DNA of 40,097 bases from a virus, in the IMG/VR virus record IMGVR_UViG_3300037193_001806, positions 1 through 40,097 of that record; one strand, 5' to 3'. Shown one piece after another: positions 1-7,906 of this stretch (position 1 is the first letter of the stretch; each line of letters opens with the position of its first letter). The notes beneath the pieces were generated by a model, which worked only from the letters and a program-made list of their open reading frames with translations, did not search any database and was not told where the DNA came from. A program made the position numbers and the translations under genes.

Positions 1-141
1 CTATTGCGACAACGCGTTCTACCCCGATGGCGTCGGCGCGAACTGCCGGTGGCGCGAGGTGGACGGCAAGCGAGTACCCATCCCGGTTGATGAGCAGCGC
101 GCCGAGATGCTGGAGTCGATGTACTACAGGGCAGATGGAGA
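1..141. repeat. Terminal direct repeat, left copy (circle join)
   Basis: Bases 1-141 are identical to 39957-40097. The repeat lies inside one continuous reading frame that resumes correctly across the join, so it marks the overlap of a circular sequence and not a biological repeat. The unique length is 39,956 bp. An overlap of 141 bases equals a common assembler k-mer size, which favours an assembly overlap over a true terminal redundancy. Confidence 0.95.
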
Positions 142-412
142 GCCGGAATGGGAGGGCGCCGACGGCCATACGCCGTGGCGCCCCAGCATCCACATGCCCC
201 GCTGGGCCAGCCGCATCACGCTGGAGATCACCGACGTGCGCGTGCAGCGGCTGCAGGAGATCAGCGAGGCGGACGCGCGCGCCGAGGGTGCGGCGGCCCA
301 CCCGGACGGTCCGTGGCATGCGTACCGCTCGCTCTGGTCGCTGATCAATGGCGCAAGCTCGTGGGACGCGAACCCGTGGGTGTGGGCCATCTCTTTCAAG
401 AGGATCAAATGA
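2..412 (+). CDS. ASCH/PUA-like phage protein, C-terminal part (gene crosses the circle join)
   Basis: This is the 3' portion of a gene that begins at 39721. Joining the two parts gives about 215 residues in one frame. The visible part includes [19 protein letters not shown] and ends [15 protein letters not shown]. With the N-terminal part (a KTQTR motif, then PGDRLWVRETF) this resembles the ASCH/PUA-fold proteins common in phage early operons; a nucleic-acid-binding role is inferred only from the fold family. The stop overlaps the next start as ATGA. An internal ATG at 59 could be called a start, but the reading frame continues upstream through the join, so it is not the true start. Confidence 0.85.
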   Translation, partial: YCDNAFYPDGVGANCRWREVDGKRVPIPVDEQRAEMLESMYYRADGEPEWEGADGHTPWRPSIHMPRWASRITLEITDVRVQRLQEISEADARAEGAAAHPDGPWHAYRSLWSLINGASSWDANPWVWAISFKRIK

Positions 413-681
413 GCCACGACCCGGACTTCGAGGCGTTGCGCGCCAGGCGCAATGAAGCAGTGCGAGAGCGGAACCAGAGGATTGCCGACGAAGAGGGTGT
501 GCCGCTGCAAAGCCTGCGCAGCACATTCAACCCGGAAGCCTGCTACTGCGCGTGCAGCACTGGTGGCCCGTGCGAGCACAGCTTCAGCGGCTGGCACGAC
601 CTGGGCGACGGTCTGTTCTCCCAGGTGTGCAGCCGCTGCGGCGCGTCCGCGTTCAGCCACAGCTTGAGGACTGTGCCATGA
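409..681 (+). CDS. Cysteine-rich small phage protein
   Basis: A 90-residue protein starting at the ATGA overlap with the previous gene. The N-terminal ~35 residues are charged and helical. The C-terminal half holds five Cys (CYCAC, CEHS and a [11 protein letters not shown] motif) plus several His, consistent with a zinc-binding fold. No family is recognised. It lies in the tightly overlapped early operon that ends in int, and its stop overlaps the following ATG. A longer frame from 148 exists but would overlap the upstream gene. Confidence 0.7.
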   Translation: MSHDPDFEALRARRNEAVRERNQRIADEEGVPLQSLRSTFNPEACYCACSTGGPCEHSFSGWHDLGDGLFSQVCSRCGASAFSHSLRTVP

Positions 682-911
682 GCGAGAACACCAAAACCCA
701 CAGTAGCGAATTCCTGTCGCCCGCCGAGCTGAAGGAGCTTACCGCAAAGGCAAAGGCGGAAGCCCAGGTCGAGATCCTGGAGCGCGAGCGCATCCCCCAC
801 AAGGTGCTGGGCGGCCGCGTCAAGGTATCGCGCTACCACGTCCGCGAATGGCTGGCCGGCCGCCTGGTGCCGGCATCCCGAGGTGGCGTGCGCATTGAGG
901 GCGTGAAGTGA
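678..911 (+). CDS. DUF4224-like / excisionase-like protein upstream of int
   Basis: A 77-residue protein containing FLSPAELKELTAKAKAEAQ, followed by a short basic winged-helix-like segment that ends REWLAGR. This matches the general pattern of DUF4224 proteins (FLT-EEL-ELTG...Q--WL---GI), which typically sit directly 5' of phage tyrosine recombinases. It overlaps its upstream neighbour as ATGA and the integrase as GTGA, so translation of the three is probably coupled. A role in directing excision or in binding the attP arms is plausible from position and size but is inference. Confidence 0.7.
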   Translation: MSENTKTHSSEFLSPAELKELTAKAKAEAQVEILERERIPHKVLGGRVKVSRYHVREWLAGRLVPASRGGVRIEGVK

Positions 912-1969
912 CCGGCAAACATCCACGATTCCGGTCCCACACGCGGAGGCGCAAAAACGGCAAGGTGACCACGTATTACTTCTACGACCGCCGGCCGGAT
1001 GGCGAGCCAGACATCCCGTTGGGCACGGTCTACGAAGAGGCGCTGAAGAAGTGGGACGAGATCCATCACCGGCAGCCGCGCATCGCCGGCACGCTGGAAG
1101 AGGCGTTCGACAGGTGGGAGAAGGAGGCCCTGCCGGAGTACAAGAACAAGAACACCAAGGCCGGCTACACGAAGCACCTGCGGCACCTGCGGCCGGTCTT
1201 CGGGCCGGCCCTGTGGCACGAGGTCGGCATGCCGGAGATGAAGGCCTACCTGAAGGCGCGCGGCGGCAAGACCCAGGCGAACCGGGAAATGTCGCTGCTG
1301 TCGATCGTCTGGAACTGGGCGCGCGGCGAGGGCCTGACCGACCTGCCGTTCCCGGCTGCCGGCATGGAGCGCAGCCGCTGGAAGAACAAGGAGCGGGCGC
1401 GGCGCTTCGCAGTCACCGACGAGTTATTCGCTGCGGTGTACGCCAAGGGCGATCAGATCCTGCGGGATTGCATGGATCTGGCATCGGCAACCGGCATGCG
1501 CCTCACCGACTGCGTGGCCGTGCTGCTGCCCAAAGGCGACACGCTGCGCCTGGAGGCCAGCAAGACGGGGAAGGAGGCCGATTTCGACATCAGCCTGTCG
1601 TCGGTGCTGCCGGAGCTGATCGCCCGGCGCCGCGCGCTGAAGGCGACGCACCTGATGCTGTTGAGCACCGCCGGCCGCCATCCGCGACCGATCAGCCTGG
1701 GAATGCTTCGCAGCCGGTGGGACGACGCGCGGGCCGCCGCGGCGAAGGGCCTGGACGCGCTGGCCGAGGCCGCGGAGGGCGACGAACGGGACCGCCTGCA
1801 GTCCCTGGCCGCCCAGGTCCGGAAGATGTTCCTGCGCGACATGCGCAAGCGCGCCAGCGACCTCGCCGGCAGCGACGAGGAGGCGGCCGAGCTGCTGCAG
1901 CACGACGACGTGAGGCTCACGCGCAAGCACTACCGCTCACGCGTGCAGAAGCTCAAGCCGGCGCGGTGA
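908..1969 (+). CDS. int: Tyrosine-recombinase phage integrase
   Basis: A 353-residue site-specific recombinase. The N-terminal ~60 residues form a basic arm-binding region; a core-binding SAM-like domain follows at ~60-160 (TLEEAFDRWEKEALPEYKNKNT). The catalytic domain shows the expected residues in order: Arg in ATGMRLTD (~198), Lys in ASKTGKE (~220), Arg in LRDMRKRASD (box II, where the usual His is replaced by Arg), His in LLQHDD and the nucleophile Tyr in RKHYRS (~342). GTG start, overlapping the previous stop. It lies at the promoter-distal end of the early operon and directly beside attP, as in many temperate phages. Confidence 0.95.
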   Translation: MTGKHPRFRSHTRRRKNGKVTTYYFYDRRPDGEPDIPLGTVYEEALKKWDEIHHRQPRIAGTLEEAFDRWEKEALPEYKNKNTKAGYTKHLRHLRPVFGPALWHEVGMPEMKAYLKARGGKTQANREMSLLSIVWNWARGEGLTDLPFPAAGMERSRWKNKERARRFAVTDELFAAVYAKGDQILRDCMDLASATGMRLTDCVAVLLPKGDTLRLEASKTGKEADFDISLSSVLPELIARRRALKATHLMLLSTAGRHPRPISLGMLRSRWDDARAAAAKGLDALAEAAEGDERDRLQSLAAQVRKMFLRDMRKRASDLAGSDEEAAELLQHDDVRLTRKHYRSRVQKLKPAR

Positions 1970-1973
1970 AACG

Positions 1974-2031
1974 CGTTCCGCAACCACTCTTCTTGCCTTG
2001 CAACATTTGCTGGCAGAATGCGGAACGTTTT
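1974..2031. repeat. 9-bp inverted repeat after int: arm-type sites and/or terminator
   Basis: CGTTCCGCA at 1974-1982 pairs perfectly with TGCGGAACG at 2019-2027, and TTTT follows. The same CGTTCCGC word recurs at 2151-2159 and 2174-2182 on the other side of the attP core. The best reading is integrase arm-binding sites. The 36-nt loop is long for an intrinsic terminator, but the hairpin plus T-run could also weaken read-through. Confidence 0.55.
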
Positions 2032-2060
2032 GCCGCGCCGCGCCGCGCCAGTGCTCAAAC

Positions 2061-2126
2061 GGTGCTGGGACTCAAAATCCCCCGCCCTAATCAGGCGTGC
2101 CGGTTCGAGTCCGGCCTCCGGCACCA
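2061..2126 (+). other. attP core: 3' part of a tRNA-Leu(CAA) gene
   Basis: The sequence runs from an anticodon stem-loop (loop CTCAAAA, anticodon CAA), through a variable arm, to a perfect T-arm (GCCGGTTCGAGTCCGGC) and an acceptor end that finishes CCTCCGGCACCA at 2126. No 5' half (D-arm) precedes it, so it is not a complete tRNA gene. A tRNA 3' half right next to an integrase is the standard form of a phage attP that rebuilds the host tRNA on integration. Crossover probably lies in or near the anticodon stem-loop (~2064-2085). Confidence 0.9.
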
Positions 2127-2150
2127 ACTTAGCGACGCTTCCGCTGCTGG

Positions 2151-2182
2151 CGTTCCGCATCCGTTCATCGGGGCGTTCCGCG
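2151..2182 (+). repeat. P'-arm integrase-site repeats
   Basis: CGTTCCGCA at 2151-2159 and CGTTCCGCG at 2174-2182, 23 bp apart, repeat the word found twice on the int side of the core. Four copies in about 210 bp around attP is far above chance, and the placement on both sides of the tRNA segment suits arm-type sites bound by the N-terminal domain of the integrase. Confidence 0.5.
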
Positions 2183-2213
2183 TTTGACCCGGCGAACGGC
2201 GCTACGATGGGCC

Positions 2214-2453
2214 ATGCGCGACTTCAACTTCCGCACGGAGGTCAAGGGATCGTGCTACACCTGCACGCACTTCGCCGGCCGCCTCGATCGCGGCTACTCG
2301 CTGTGCGCGCGTGACCCGCGGCCGCATGTGCAGGCCGACCCGAAGACCGGCTGCGCCGAGCCTGGTTCTGACGACGAGCCGCCGCATCCGTGGCAGCCAG
2401 GCGATCCATCGCCGCCGCTGGAGATGCTGCCGCGGATGGGGAGGCTACGGTAG
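2214..2453 (+). CDS. Small Cys-containing phage protein
   Basis: A 79-residue protein with a CYTCTHF motif, then CARDP and GCAEP. The spacing of its four Cys suggests one zinc site. Similar short proteins occur near attachment sites and lysis genes of high-GC phages, but no function is known to me. The ATG at 2214 is chosen because the conserved-looking part begins there; in-frame codons upstream run back toward attP. Its end overlaps the convergent spanin gene by 9 bp. Confidence 0.6.
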   Translation: MRDFNFRTEVKGSCYTCTHFAGRLDRGYSLCARDPRPHVQADPKTGCAEPGSDDEPPHPWQPGDPSPPLEMLPRMGRLR

Positions 2454-2978
2454 GGACGGTGAGCCCGTCAGCGCGTCATAGGCCCGCTCGCAGGCCGCCC
2501 CGGCGGCTCGGGCCCGGTCTGCATAGGCAGCCAAGACGCCCGCGCGCTCGTCAGCGCGGCTAAGCACGTCGGCAAGCACTCCGATGGGATCTCCGGCTGG
2601 CGGGCCTCCGGCGGTAGAGGCGGCACGCGCGGCTGCAACGGTGGCGGCGAGACGCTGCTGCAGCTCGTCGCGAGCGCGGACAGCAGCCACGCGATCAGCC
2701 TCGATGCGGGCGCGGCTCTGGTTGGCATAGCGGGTCACCTCCTGTAGCGCCTCGACGCGGCGCGTGTTCTCGGCTTCGGTGTCGGCCCGGGTTCGCTCCA
2801 CCTGGGCCTGCAGTTCAGCCAGATCGGTGCGCTTCTCGGCGAGCGCAGTACGGGCGGTGTGCGCGTTCCAATGGCCCCAGCCGGCCACGGCCGCGACGCC
2901 GGCCAGCAGCCAGGCCGCGGTGGGAATTCCCGCAACGGCCCCCAGGGCGCGCGCGGCGATGCCCGTGACCAGCTTCAC
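2445..2978 (-). CDS. Rz-like spanin (DUF2514-type lysis protein)
   Basis: A 177-residue protein with an N-terminal membrane anchor (AGIPTAAWLLAGVAAVAGW, ~10-30), a long charged coiled coil (~35-110: AEKRTDLAELQAQVERTRAD and onward) and a C-terminal helical region (VLSRADERAGVLAAYADRA). This is the architecture of inner-membrane spanins that bring the inner and outer membranes together at the last step of lysis. GTG start overlapping the holin stop as GTGA. No separate or embedded Rz1 lipoprotein was identified with confidence. Confidence 0.8.
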   Translation of the reverse strand: MKLVTGIAARALGAVAGIPTAAWLLAGVAAVAGWGHWNAHTARTALAEKRTDLAELQAQVERTRADTEAENTRRVEALQEVTRYANQSRARIEADRVAAVRARDELQQRLAATVAAARAASTAGGPPAGDPIGVLADVLSRADERAGVLAAYADRARAAGAACERAYDALTGSPSLP

Positions 2979-3370
2979 GGCCTGATGCCCCGGCGCGCCT
3001 CTTCGAAGACCTCGCCCAGGTCCCGGTCGCGCCGCCGCTCCATCCAGTTGAACCCCCAGCGCACCACCGCCCACGCCGGCAGGCCGCAGGCGAACACGAG
3101 GCCCAGCACCGCCAGCAGCCCGGGCAGCGTGTCCATCCAGGCCTGCAGGCCCCAGTGCTGGATCGCCGCGGCCCCGCCCCCGATGCTGCCCACCACGGTG
3201 CTGATGAGCGCCACCGCCCATTCCCGCGGGCTGCGCGGCGGCGTCATGCACATCACCACCACGGCTGCCAGGGCAGCCCCCAGCCCGTAGGCGCCCACCG
3301 CCCCGCTCAGGAGCTTCGCCCCCGCGGCCACGCCGGATGCGGCGGTCTCTGCTGGCATGCTGTTCTCCAT
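2975..3370 (-). CDS. Putative holin
   Basis: A 131-residue protein with three hydrophobic segments (~25-42 GAYGLGAALAAVVVMCM, ~50-70 WAVALISTVVGSIGGGAAA, ~82-105 LPGLLAVLGLVFACGLPAWAV) and a charged C-terminal tail (MERRRDRDLGEVFEEARRG). Size, topology and position just before the spanin fit a pore-forming holin that times lysis. It follows the tail fibre gene by 3 bp. The normal place for an endolysin, between holin and spanin, is absent because these two genes overlap. Confidence 0.75.
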   Translation of the reverse strand: MENSMPAETAASGVAAGAKLLSGAVGAYGLGAALAAVVVMCMTPPRSPREWAVALISTVVGSIGGGAAAIQHWGLQAWMDTLPGLLAVLGLVFACGLPAWAVVRWGFNWMERRRDRDLGEVFEEARRGIRP

Positions 3371-3373
3371 GGC

Positions 3374-4390
3374 TCAATTCCCGAAGGCGATCCAGTTGAA
3401 TGACGACGCATCGGAGTCGTTATTGATCTTGAATGACGCCGCAGTGAATGTGTGGGCGTTGAATGAGTAACTGGCGCCACTGTCAACACTGTTATCGGTG
3501 TATGGATTGACGAAAACGCTGAAGCAGTTATTCGGGAACGCCGTAGGAAATGTCACTGTATTGCCCGCGGTGTCCAAGCCGAAGGGCCCGGCCGCGCCAA
3601 TCTTGACAATCAGTCCGCCGGGTATCGTGAATGACCCGTTCGCAGCAACAGTGCCGATCAATGAGTATTGCGGAGACGACACGACCCAATCCGCGCCGTC
3701 GTAAACGATTGCGGTGCACTGGCCCGAGGCAATCTTTGCGGCGACCTTGATGCCGTTTTCGAGTTGCTTCAATGTCGTGGCCGCAAGCCCAGACACCGCA
3801 ATCGTCGGCGCCGCCCCTCCCGCGGTGTGGAAGATGACGTAGCGCATTGCGCCGGTTGTCAGCGCCGCAAGCGCCACGGTCGGCGTCAGCGTGAATGCAT
3901 CAGCGGTGCCGGATGACAGGGTTGCCGATGACTGATCCTCGATCAGCCCGGTGACGGTGGCCGCGGACGCCGCAATGAGCGCGTTCACCTGCTGCAGCGG
4001 CACCGGGTGCAGGTTCTCGGTGGCGCCGCCGGAGAGCGAGAACTGCCCCGTCATCTCGACGCCCCCCTCCAGCGGCACGAACTCATCGTCGCTCGCCTCC
4101 GGCACGCCGGCCACGTCGTCCCACTGCTGGCCGTCCACCGGCGCGTCGTCGGGGTCGTGCAGCGCCAGGGTGTATTCGCCCGTGCCCAGCCACATCGTGC
4201 AGCGGCCGTCGGCATCCAGCTCGATGGGGTTCTCGTTCGCCACCGTGCCGGCCTGGTTGCTGAAGGTCTGCTTGGGCGTGACGGTGCCGCTGTCGTAGGT
4301 GTGGAGCAGGTAGCCGGCGGCCGGCACGAGCTGGCCGTCGGCGTTGGTGATGCGGAACTGCTGGTCAACGAAGGGGGGGCGGGTGGCCAT
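3374..4390 (-). CDS. Tail fibre / receptor-binding protein with gp53-like C-terminus
   Basis: A 338-residue protein. The N-terminal ~100 residues (DQQFRITNADGQLVPAAG ... NENPIELDADGRCTMWLG) match the virion-attachment domain often found on podoviral tail fibres. The centre is Ala/Thr-rich and probably trimeric. The last ~85 residues (VTFPTAFPNNCFSVFVNP ... FNWIAFGN) are of the gp53-like fibre-tip type that contacts the host surface. The DNA for this tip (about 3375-3700) is clearly less GC-rich than its neighbours, consistent with exchange of the receptor-binding end between phages. Confidence 0.85.
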   Translation of the reverse strand: MATRPPFVDQQFRITNADGQLVPAAGYLLHTYDSGTVTPKQTFSNQAGTVANENPIELDADGRCTMWLGTGEYTLALHDPDDAPVDGQQWDDVAGVPEASDDEFVPLEGGVEMTGQFSLSGGATENLHPVPLQQVNALIAASAATVTGLIEDQSSATLSSGTADAFTLTPTVALAALTTGAMRYVIFHTAGGAAPTIAVSGLAATTLKQLENGIKVAAKIASGQCTAIVYDGADWVVSSPQYSLIGTVAANGSFTIPGGLIVKIGAAGPFGLDTAGNTVTFPTAFPNNCFSVFVNPYTDNSVDSGASYSFNAHTFTAASFKINNDSDASSFNWIAFGN

Positions 4391-4437
4391 GGCGTAGGAT
4401 GCTTGGTATGTCGTTCGATCCGATCTTTCTCGGCTGG

Positions 4438-6678
4438 CTAGTTGCCTCGCTCATCCTGTCGCTGCTCTCCGGAGGCGGCAAGGATGGCAAGTAGCTGGCT
4501 CACCGACGGCTGCTTCGCCTGCGCCTGACCGTTGGCAATGAGCGTCAGCGCTTCGCTGGGCGTGAGCACCTTGGTTTGCTGCCGGCCCTGGATCGCGCCC
4601 TTGATGATGTCGCGCCCGCCGAGCGGCACGTAGTTGGCCAGCCGCTCAAGCACTTCCAGCCCGCGGCCTAGCACCAGGGCGCCGCTGTTGCTGTTGTTGA
4701 CGGCCGATCCAGCTGGCTGAGCCTGCATGTACTTGCCGGCATCGCCGATCGCCCTGAGCTGCGCGACCTGATCGCGGTCGAAGAACACGGAAAGCTTCTC
4801 GTCGCCGATGTCGCGCAGCGCCCGGCGGTATGCATCATTCGAGAACTTCGTGATGTCGTCGGTGCTGTTTGTCGCGGCGTCGCGCAGGTGGCGCACGATG
4901 TACTGCCGCAGGGCCTCGCTTGCCCGCGGCTCCAGCTCGCCGGCCAGGGCGCGCACGTCGGCCGCGGTCGCGCTCTTGCCGACCAGGAACCGCTGCACGA
5001 ACTGGTCCGGCTCGACGCCTTCAGCCACCGCGCGCAGAGCTGGGTTGCCCTCCAGGCGCTGCATCCATTCCCGGTTCGTGCGCCGCGCCGCATTGAAGGC
5101 GTCGATGCTCTCCTGTCCGGCAATCGTCGGCGACGGTGGCACGGTGCCCGACACGGCCGGCAGGTTGCGGGGATTCAGGTTGGGGTTCTGCAGAGGCGCC
5201 TCGTCCAGGGCCTGACGCACCAGGCCCAGGGCCATGCGGGCCGTGCCATCGTTGGATGCCCGCTGCAGCTTGCCGATGCGCGTCTTGAGTTGCTCGGCAA
5301 TCTCCACCGTGAATGGCATCTCGCCCTTGGCGATGCGGTTCATGGTGTTCGCCACGTCGGCCGGCAGGGCACCCCCAACCATCTCCTGGTCCAGCAGCTC
5401 ATTGGCACGCCGGGTGAATGCGCCGCCCTCCAGGGGCAGGCTGCGGCCGGATGTGTCGCGCGCCGCGGCGTAGAGGCGGTCGATCCTGGCCTGCTCGCGC
5501 GCCACTGTCCCATCCAGGGAGTTGATGGCGGCGCGCGCCGCGCCCTGGGCATTCGGCGCATTGGCCGCACCGGCCTGGTCAAGCTGGCGAAGCAGCTGGG
5601 CGATGTTGCTGTTCTGCAGGGCCGGCAGGCGCTGCAGGTTGGGGTCCATGCTGTTGGCCCCGGTCTTCGCCAGGTTCATCTCGCGCGTGATCTGCCCCGG
5701 GTCCTGCGTCAGCATGCCCACGGTCGGCGTGGTGCCAGTCTGCCGGAACGCGACCAAGCGCCGCAGGGCATCCGGGTTGAGCGGCTGACCTCCGGCAAGC
5801 GCCTGCGCCACCTCGTCGCGCAGGCCGGCCTTGATCTGGTCCGGCACCCTGCTCCAGTCCAGCCCGGAGCGCTGCAGTGCCAGCTCGATCTGCTGATCTG
5901 CGGCGCGAATGATCTCGGTTCGGGGCGTCAGCAGCGAGCGAAGACGCTGATAGGCGGACCCGGCCAGGTTGTTGGCTGCACTGGTGGTGCCGCCCCCGGC
6001 CACGCCAGCCACCAGCGCCGCGGCGAACTGCTCAAGCGGGCCGCCGCCGGCCTCGCGCACAGCCCCACCAGACCCGCCCGCGGCGGCTGCACCGACGGCC
6101 TGCGTACCGGGATTGGCGGCCATGGCGGCCGGCGCCGACTTGGCGGCCTGGGCGGCATTGCGAGCCCAGTTCGTGACGGCGCTGCCGCTGGTTTGCGCCG
6201 CCCCGACGGCGGGCGCGCCAACTGCGCGGGCCAGTGAGCCGGCGGCGCCGCCCATTGCGCCAGCGGATGCGACCGTGCGGGCCGCATCGCCGATCACCCG
6301 TTCGTTGGCATCACGCGGCTGCGGTAGCCCCGCCTTGGTCGCCAGGTCCGTCGCCATGCCCTGCACAGTGGATGAAGCCTCCGGCAGGCCCATCGCGCGC
6401 AGGGCCGGGTTCACGACGATCTGACGCAGCGGCTCCACGCCGATGTCTGCCAGGCCTCCGACAGCCTCCAGGCCGTAGCGCGCCGTCAGCCCGACCTGCC
6501 GCGGGATCTCGCGCAACGTGGCGCCCACGCTCTCGGCCGCCGATGGCTTCGGCGCCTCGTCCAGCCACTCGCTTGGCACCGCCATGCCGTTCGCCTTCAG
6601 CTTGGCGGCCAAGTCGGCCTTGGTGGTGCCATCGGGCACGCCCTTGATGATCGTTCCATCCGGGAGGCGAACGTCCAT
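4438..6678 (-). CDS. Large DNA-ejection (internal virion) protein
   Basis: A 746-residue protein. The first ~45 residues (MDVRLPDGTIIKGVPDGTT) form a small motif shared by several phage internal proteins. An Ala/Gly-rich, membrane-like stretch follows at ~135-255, then long helical segments to the C-terminus. By position (last of three ejection-type genes, after the tail accessory genes) and composition it is the counterpart of the P22 gp16/gp20-type proteins that leave the virion with the DNA and form a conduit through the envelope. No lytic transglycosylase motif was seen. Its ATG overlaps the previous stop (TAATG). Confidence 0.75.
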   Translation of the reverse strand: MDVRLPDGTIIKGVPDGTTKADLAAKLKANGMAVPSEWLDEAPKPSAAESVGATLREIPRQVGLTARYGLEAVGGLADIGVEPLRQIVVNPALRAMGLPEASSTVQGMATDLATKAGLPQPRDANERVIGDAARTVASAGAMGGAAGSLARAVGAPAVGAAQTSGSAVTNWARNAAQAAKSAPAAMAANPGTQAVGAAAAGGSGGAVREAGGGPLEQFAAALVAGVAGGGTTSAANNLAGSAYQRLRSLLTPRTEIIRAADQQIELALQRSGLDWSRVPDQIKAGLRDEVAQALAGGQPLNPDALRRLVAFRQTGTTPTVGMLTQDPGQITREMNLAKTGANSMDPNLQRLPALQNSNIAQLLRQLDQAGAANAPNAQGAARAAINSLDGTVAREQARIDRLYAAARDTSGRSLPLEGGAFTRRANELLDQEMVGGALPADVANTMNRIAKGEMPFTVEIAEQLKTRIGKLQRASNDGTARMALGLVRQALDEAPLQNPNLNPRNLPAVSGTVPPSPTIAGQESIDAFNAARRTNREWMQRLEGNPALRAVAEGVEPDQFVQRFLVGKSATAADVRALAGELEPRASEALRQYIVRHLRDAATNSTDDITKFSNDAYRRALRDIGDEKLSVFFDRDQVAQLRAIGDAGKYMQAQPAGSAVNNSNSGALVLGRGLEVLERLANYVPLGGRDIIKGAIQGRQQTKVLTPSEALTLIANGQAQAKQPSVSQLLAILAASGEQRQDERGN

Positions 6679-7904
6679 TACTTCAGGTCCGAGAAGTTGA
6701 CGATGTTGCCGCCTGGCGGTTGGGCGGCCGACCCAGGCGTCGCACTGGGCGCCCCCACCACGTCAACGACAGGCAGCTCATTCCGCTTGGCGATGCCCTC
6801 GTACTCGCCGCGCTTGGCGTTGTACTGATTGACGCTCTCCCTGTAGAGGGCGTCGGCCAGGCGCAGGAAGTCAGCCCGCTGGGTGGGTGTCAGCTTCGTA
6901 CCCTTGATGACGTTGGTGGCGTAGTTCTGGACGCGGTCCAGCAAGCCGCTGGCCGCCATCGCCATGCCAAGCTCCGACTCGCGCACCACGCTGCCGGGAT
7001 CCAGCAGCTTCATGATCTTGGTGGCGCCGGCCAGATCGCCGGCCGGGCTGGCTTGCTTCAGAGACTGCTGAATCTGCGAGTACGCCGAGTGCATCTCCTG
7101 GTGGGCCTTGTAGACGGGCTCGCTTCGGAAGTCGCCGCGGAGCTTCAGCGTGTTGTCCAGCCCCTTCTGGCCGGTGTTGACGCTGACGGTGGACGAGGAC
7201 GAGCCGGCCCTGGCAATGTCCTTCTTCGCCGCGATCACGGCCTGATTTGGCTTGCCGTCCGGGCCGATGAGGTCGTTGCGCTCCCTCGCGGCCGCCTCGC
7301 GCTCCTTCAGCTGCTGCTCCATGTACTTGTCCATGCCCATGCCGGCCTGCTGGAACCACTGCTGCAGCTCGGGGCCTCCCTGGGGAATGCGCGCCATCGC
7401 GTCATCGAGCGAGCCGAGAGCATTCATGTGGTCGCGGATGTGTGGGTCGTTGTACTGGCTCATGAGCCATTTCGCCGCGGCGTCGCGTGTCCCGATGGAG
7501 CTGACCAGGGGAAGCATGTCGCGGTGGCGCTGCAAGGCGCCGGACTGGGCTTCGCCATACGTCTTGGCGGCGGAGGCTGCCTCCTTGGACGCGTCGGCCC
7601 GCAGCTTCTGGCGGTCGAGCATGCTCTTTTCCATGGTGCCGGCCACGTCGTAGTTGCCAGCCTTTCGCAGGGCGCCGATGGCGCCTTCCTCGCTGCCGGC
7701 GCCGCGGATGAGCTGCTGCATTTGCTCATAGGCGCCGCGCTTCGCCTCCTGGTCGGCGAATTGGCGCTGCCCCGCCAGCAGCTCGAGCTGCGCAGAGGCG
7801 CTCCCCAGCCGCGCCCGGTCGAGGTCGTAGGCCTCGCGGTCGTAGTCGGAAACGCTCTTGGGCGGGCGCAGGAACTGCGCGTAGATCGAGGTATCGAGCG
7901 GCAT
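6678..7904 (-). CDS. DNA-ejection / internal virion protein
   Basis: A 408-residue, mainly helical protein (YDREAYDLDRARLGSASAQ near the start; long Gln/Ala/Lys-rich helices; PPGGNIVNFSDLK at the end). Placed between the P32-like protein and the large ejection protein, it is the likely middle member of the three-protein ejection set of P22-like phages. The start at 7904 is chosen because it follows the upstream stop by 2 bp; a longer open frame runs antiparallel through the upstream gene but is not protein-like. Confidence 0.75.
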   Translation of the reverse strand: MPLDTSIYAQFLRPPKSVSDYDREAYDLDRARLGSASAQLELLAGQRQFADQEAKRGAYEQMQQLIRGAGSEEGAIGALRKAGNYDVAGTMEKSMLDRQKLRADASKEAASAAKTYGEAQSGALQRHRDMLPLVSSIGTRDAAAKWLMSQYNDPHIRDHMNALGSLDDAMARIPQGGPELQQWFQQAGMGMDKYMEQQLKEREAAARERNDLIGPDGKPNQAVIAAKKDIARAGSSSSTVSVNTGQKGLDNTLKLRGDFRSEPVYKAHQEMHSAYSQIQQSLKQASPAGDLAGATKIMKLLDPGSVVRESELGMAMAASGLLDRVQNYATNVIKGTKLTPTQRADFLRLADALYRESVNQYNAKRGEYEGIAKRNELPVVDVVGAPSATPGSAAQPPGGNIVNFSDLK

Positions 7905-7906
7905 GT

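Noticed and set aside
1930-2160. Minus-strand open frame opposite attP containing a GLEPARLIRAGDFES-type sequence
   Set aside because: This is the well-known false translation of a tRNA gene antisense strand; the DNA is the tRNA-Leu part of attP.
1051-2187. Long plus-strand frame overlapping the integrase
   Set aside because: It is a shadow of int in another frame, with Gly/Arg/Ala-rich composition typical of high-GC shadows; the integrase frame carries all catalytic residues.
3374-4390. Diversity-generating retroelement, as in the Bordetella phage BPP-1
   Set aside because: No reverse transcriptase gene and no template/variable repeat pair were found near the fibre or anywhere else.
4408-4494. 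28-codon plus-strand frame encoding a membrane helix
   Set aside because: It overlaps the end of the minus-strand ejection gene, runs against the late operon and lacks a clear ribosome site; too short to support.
4888-6237. 449-codon plus-strand open frame
   Set aside because: Antisense to the large ejection protein; composition is His/Gln/Arg/Gly shadow-like and it has no upstream ribosome site or conserved motif.
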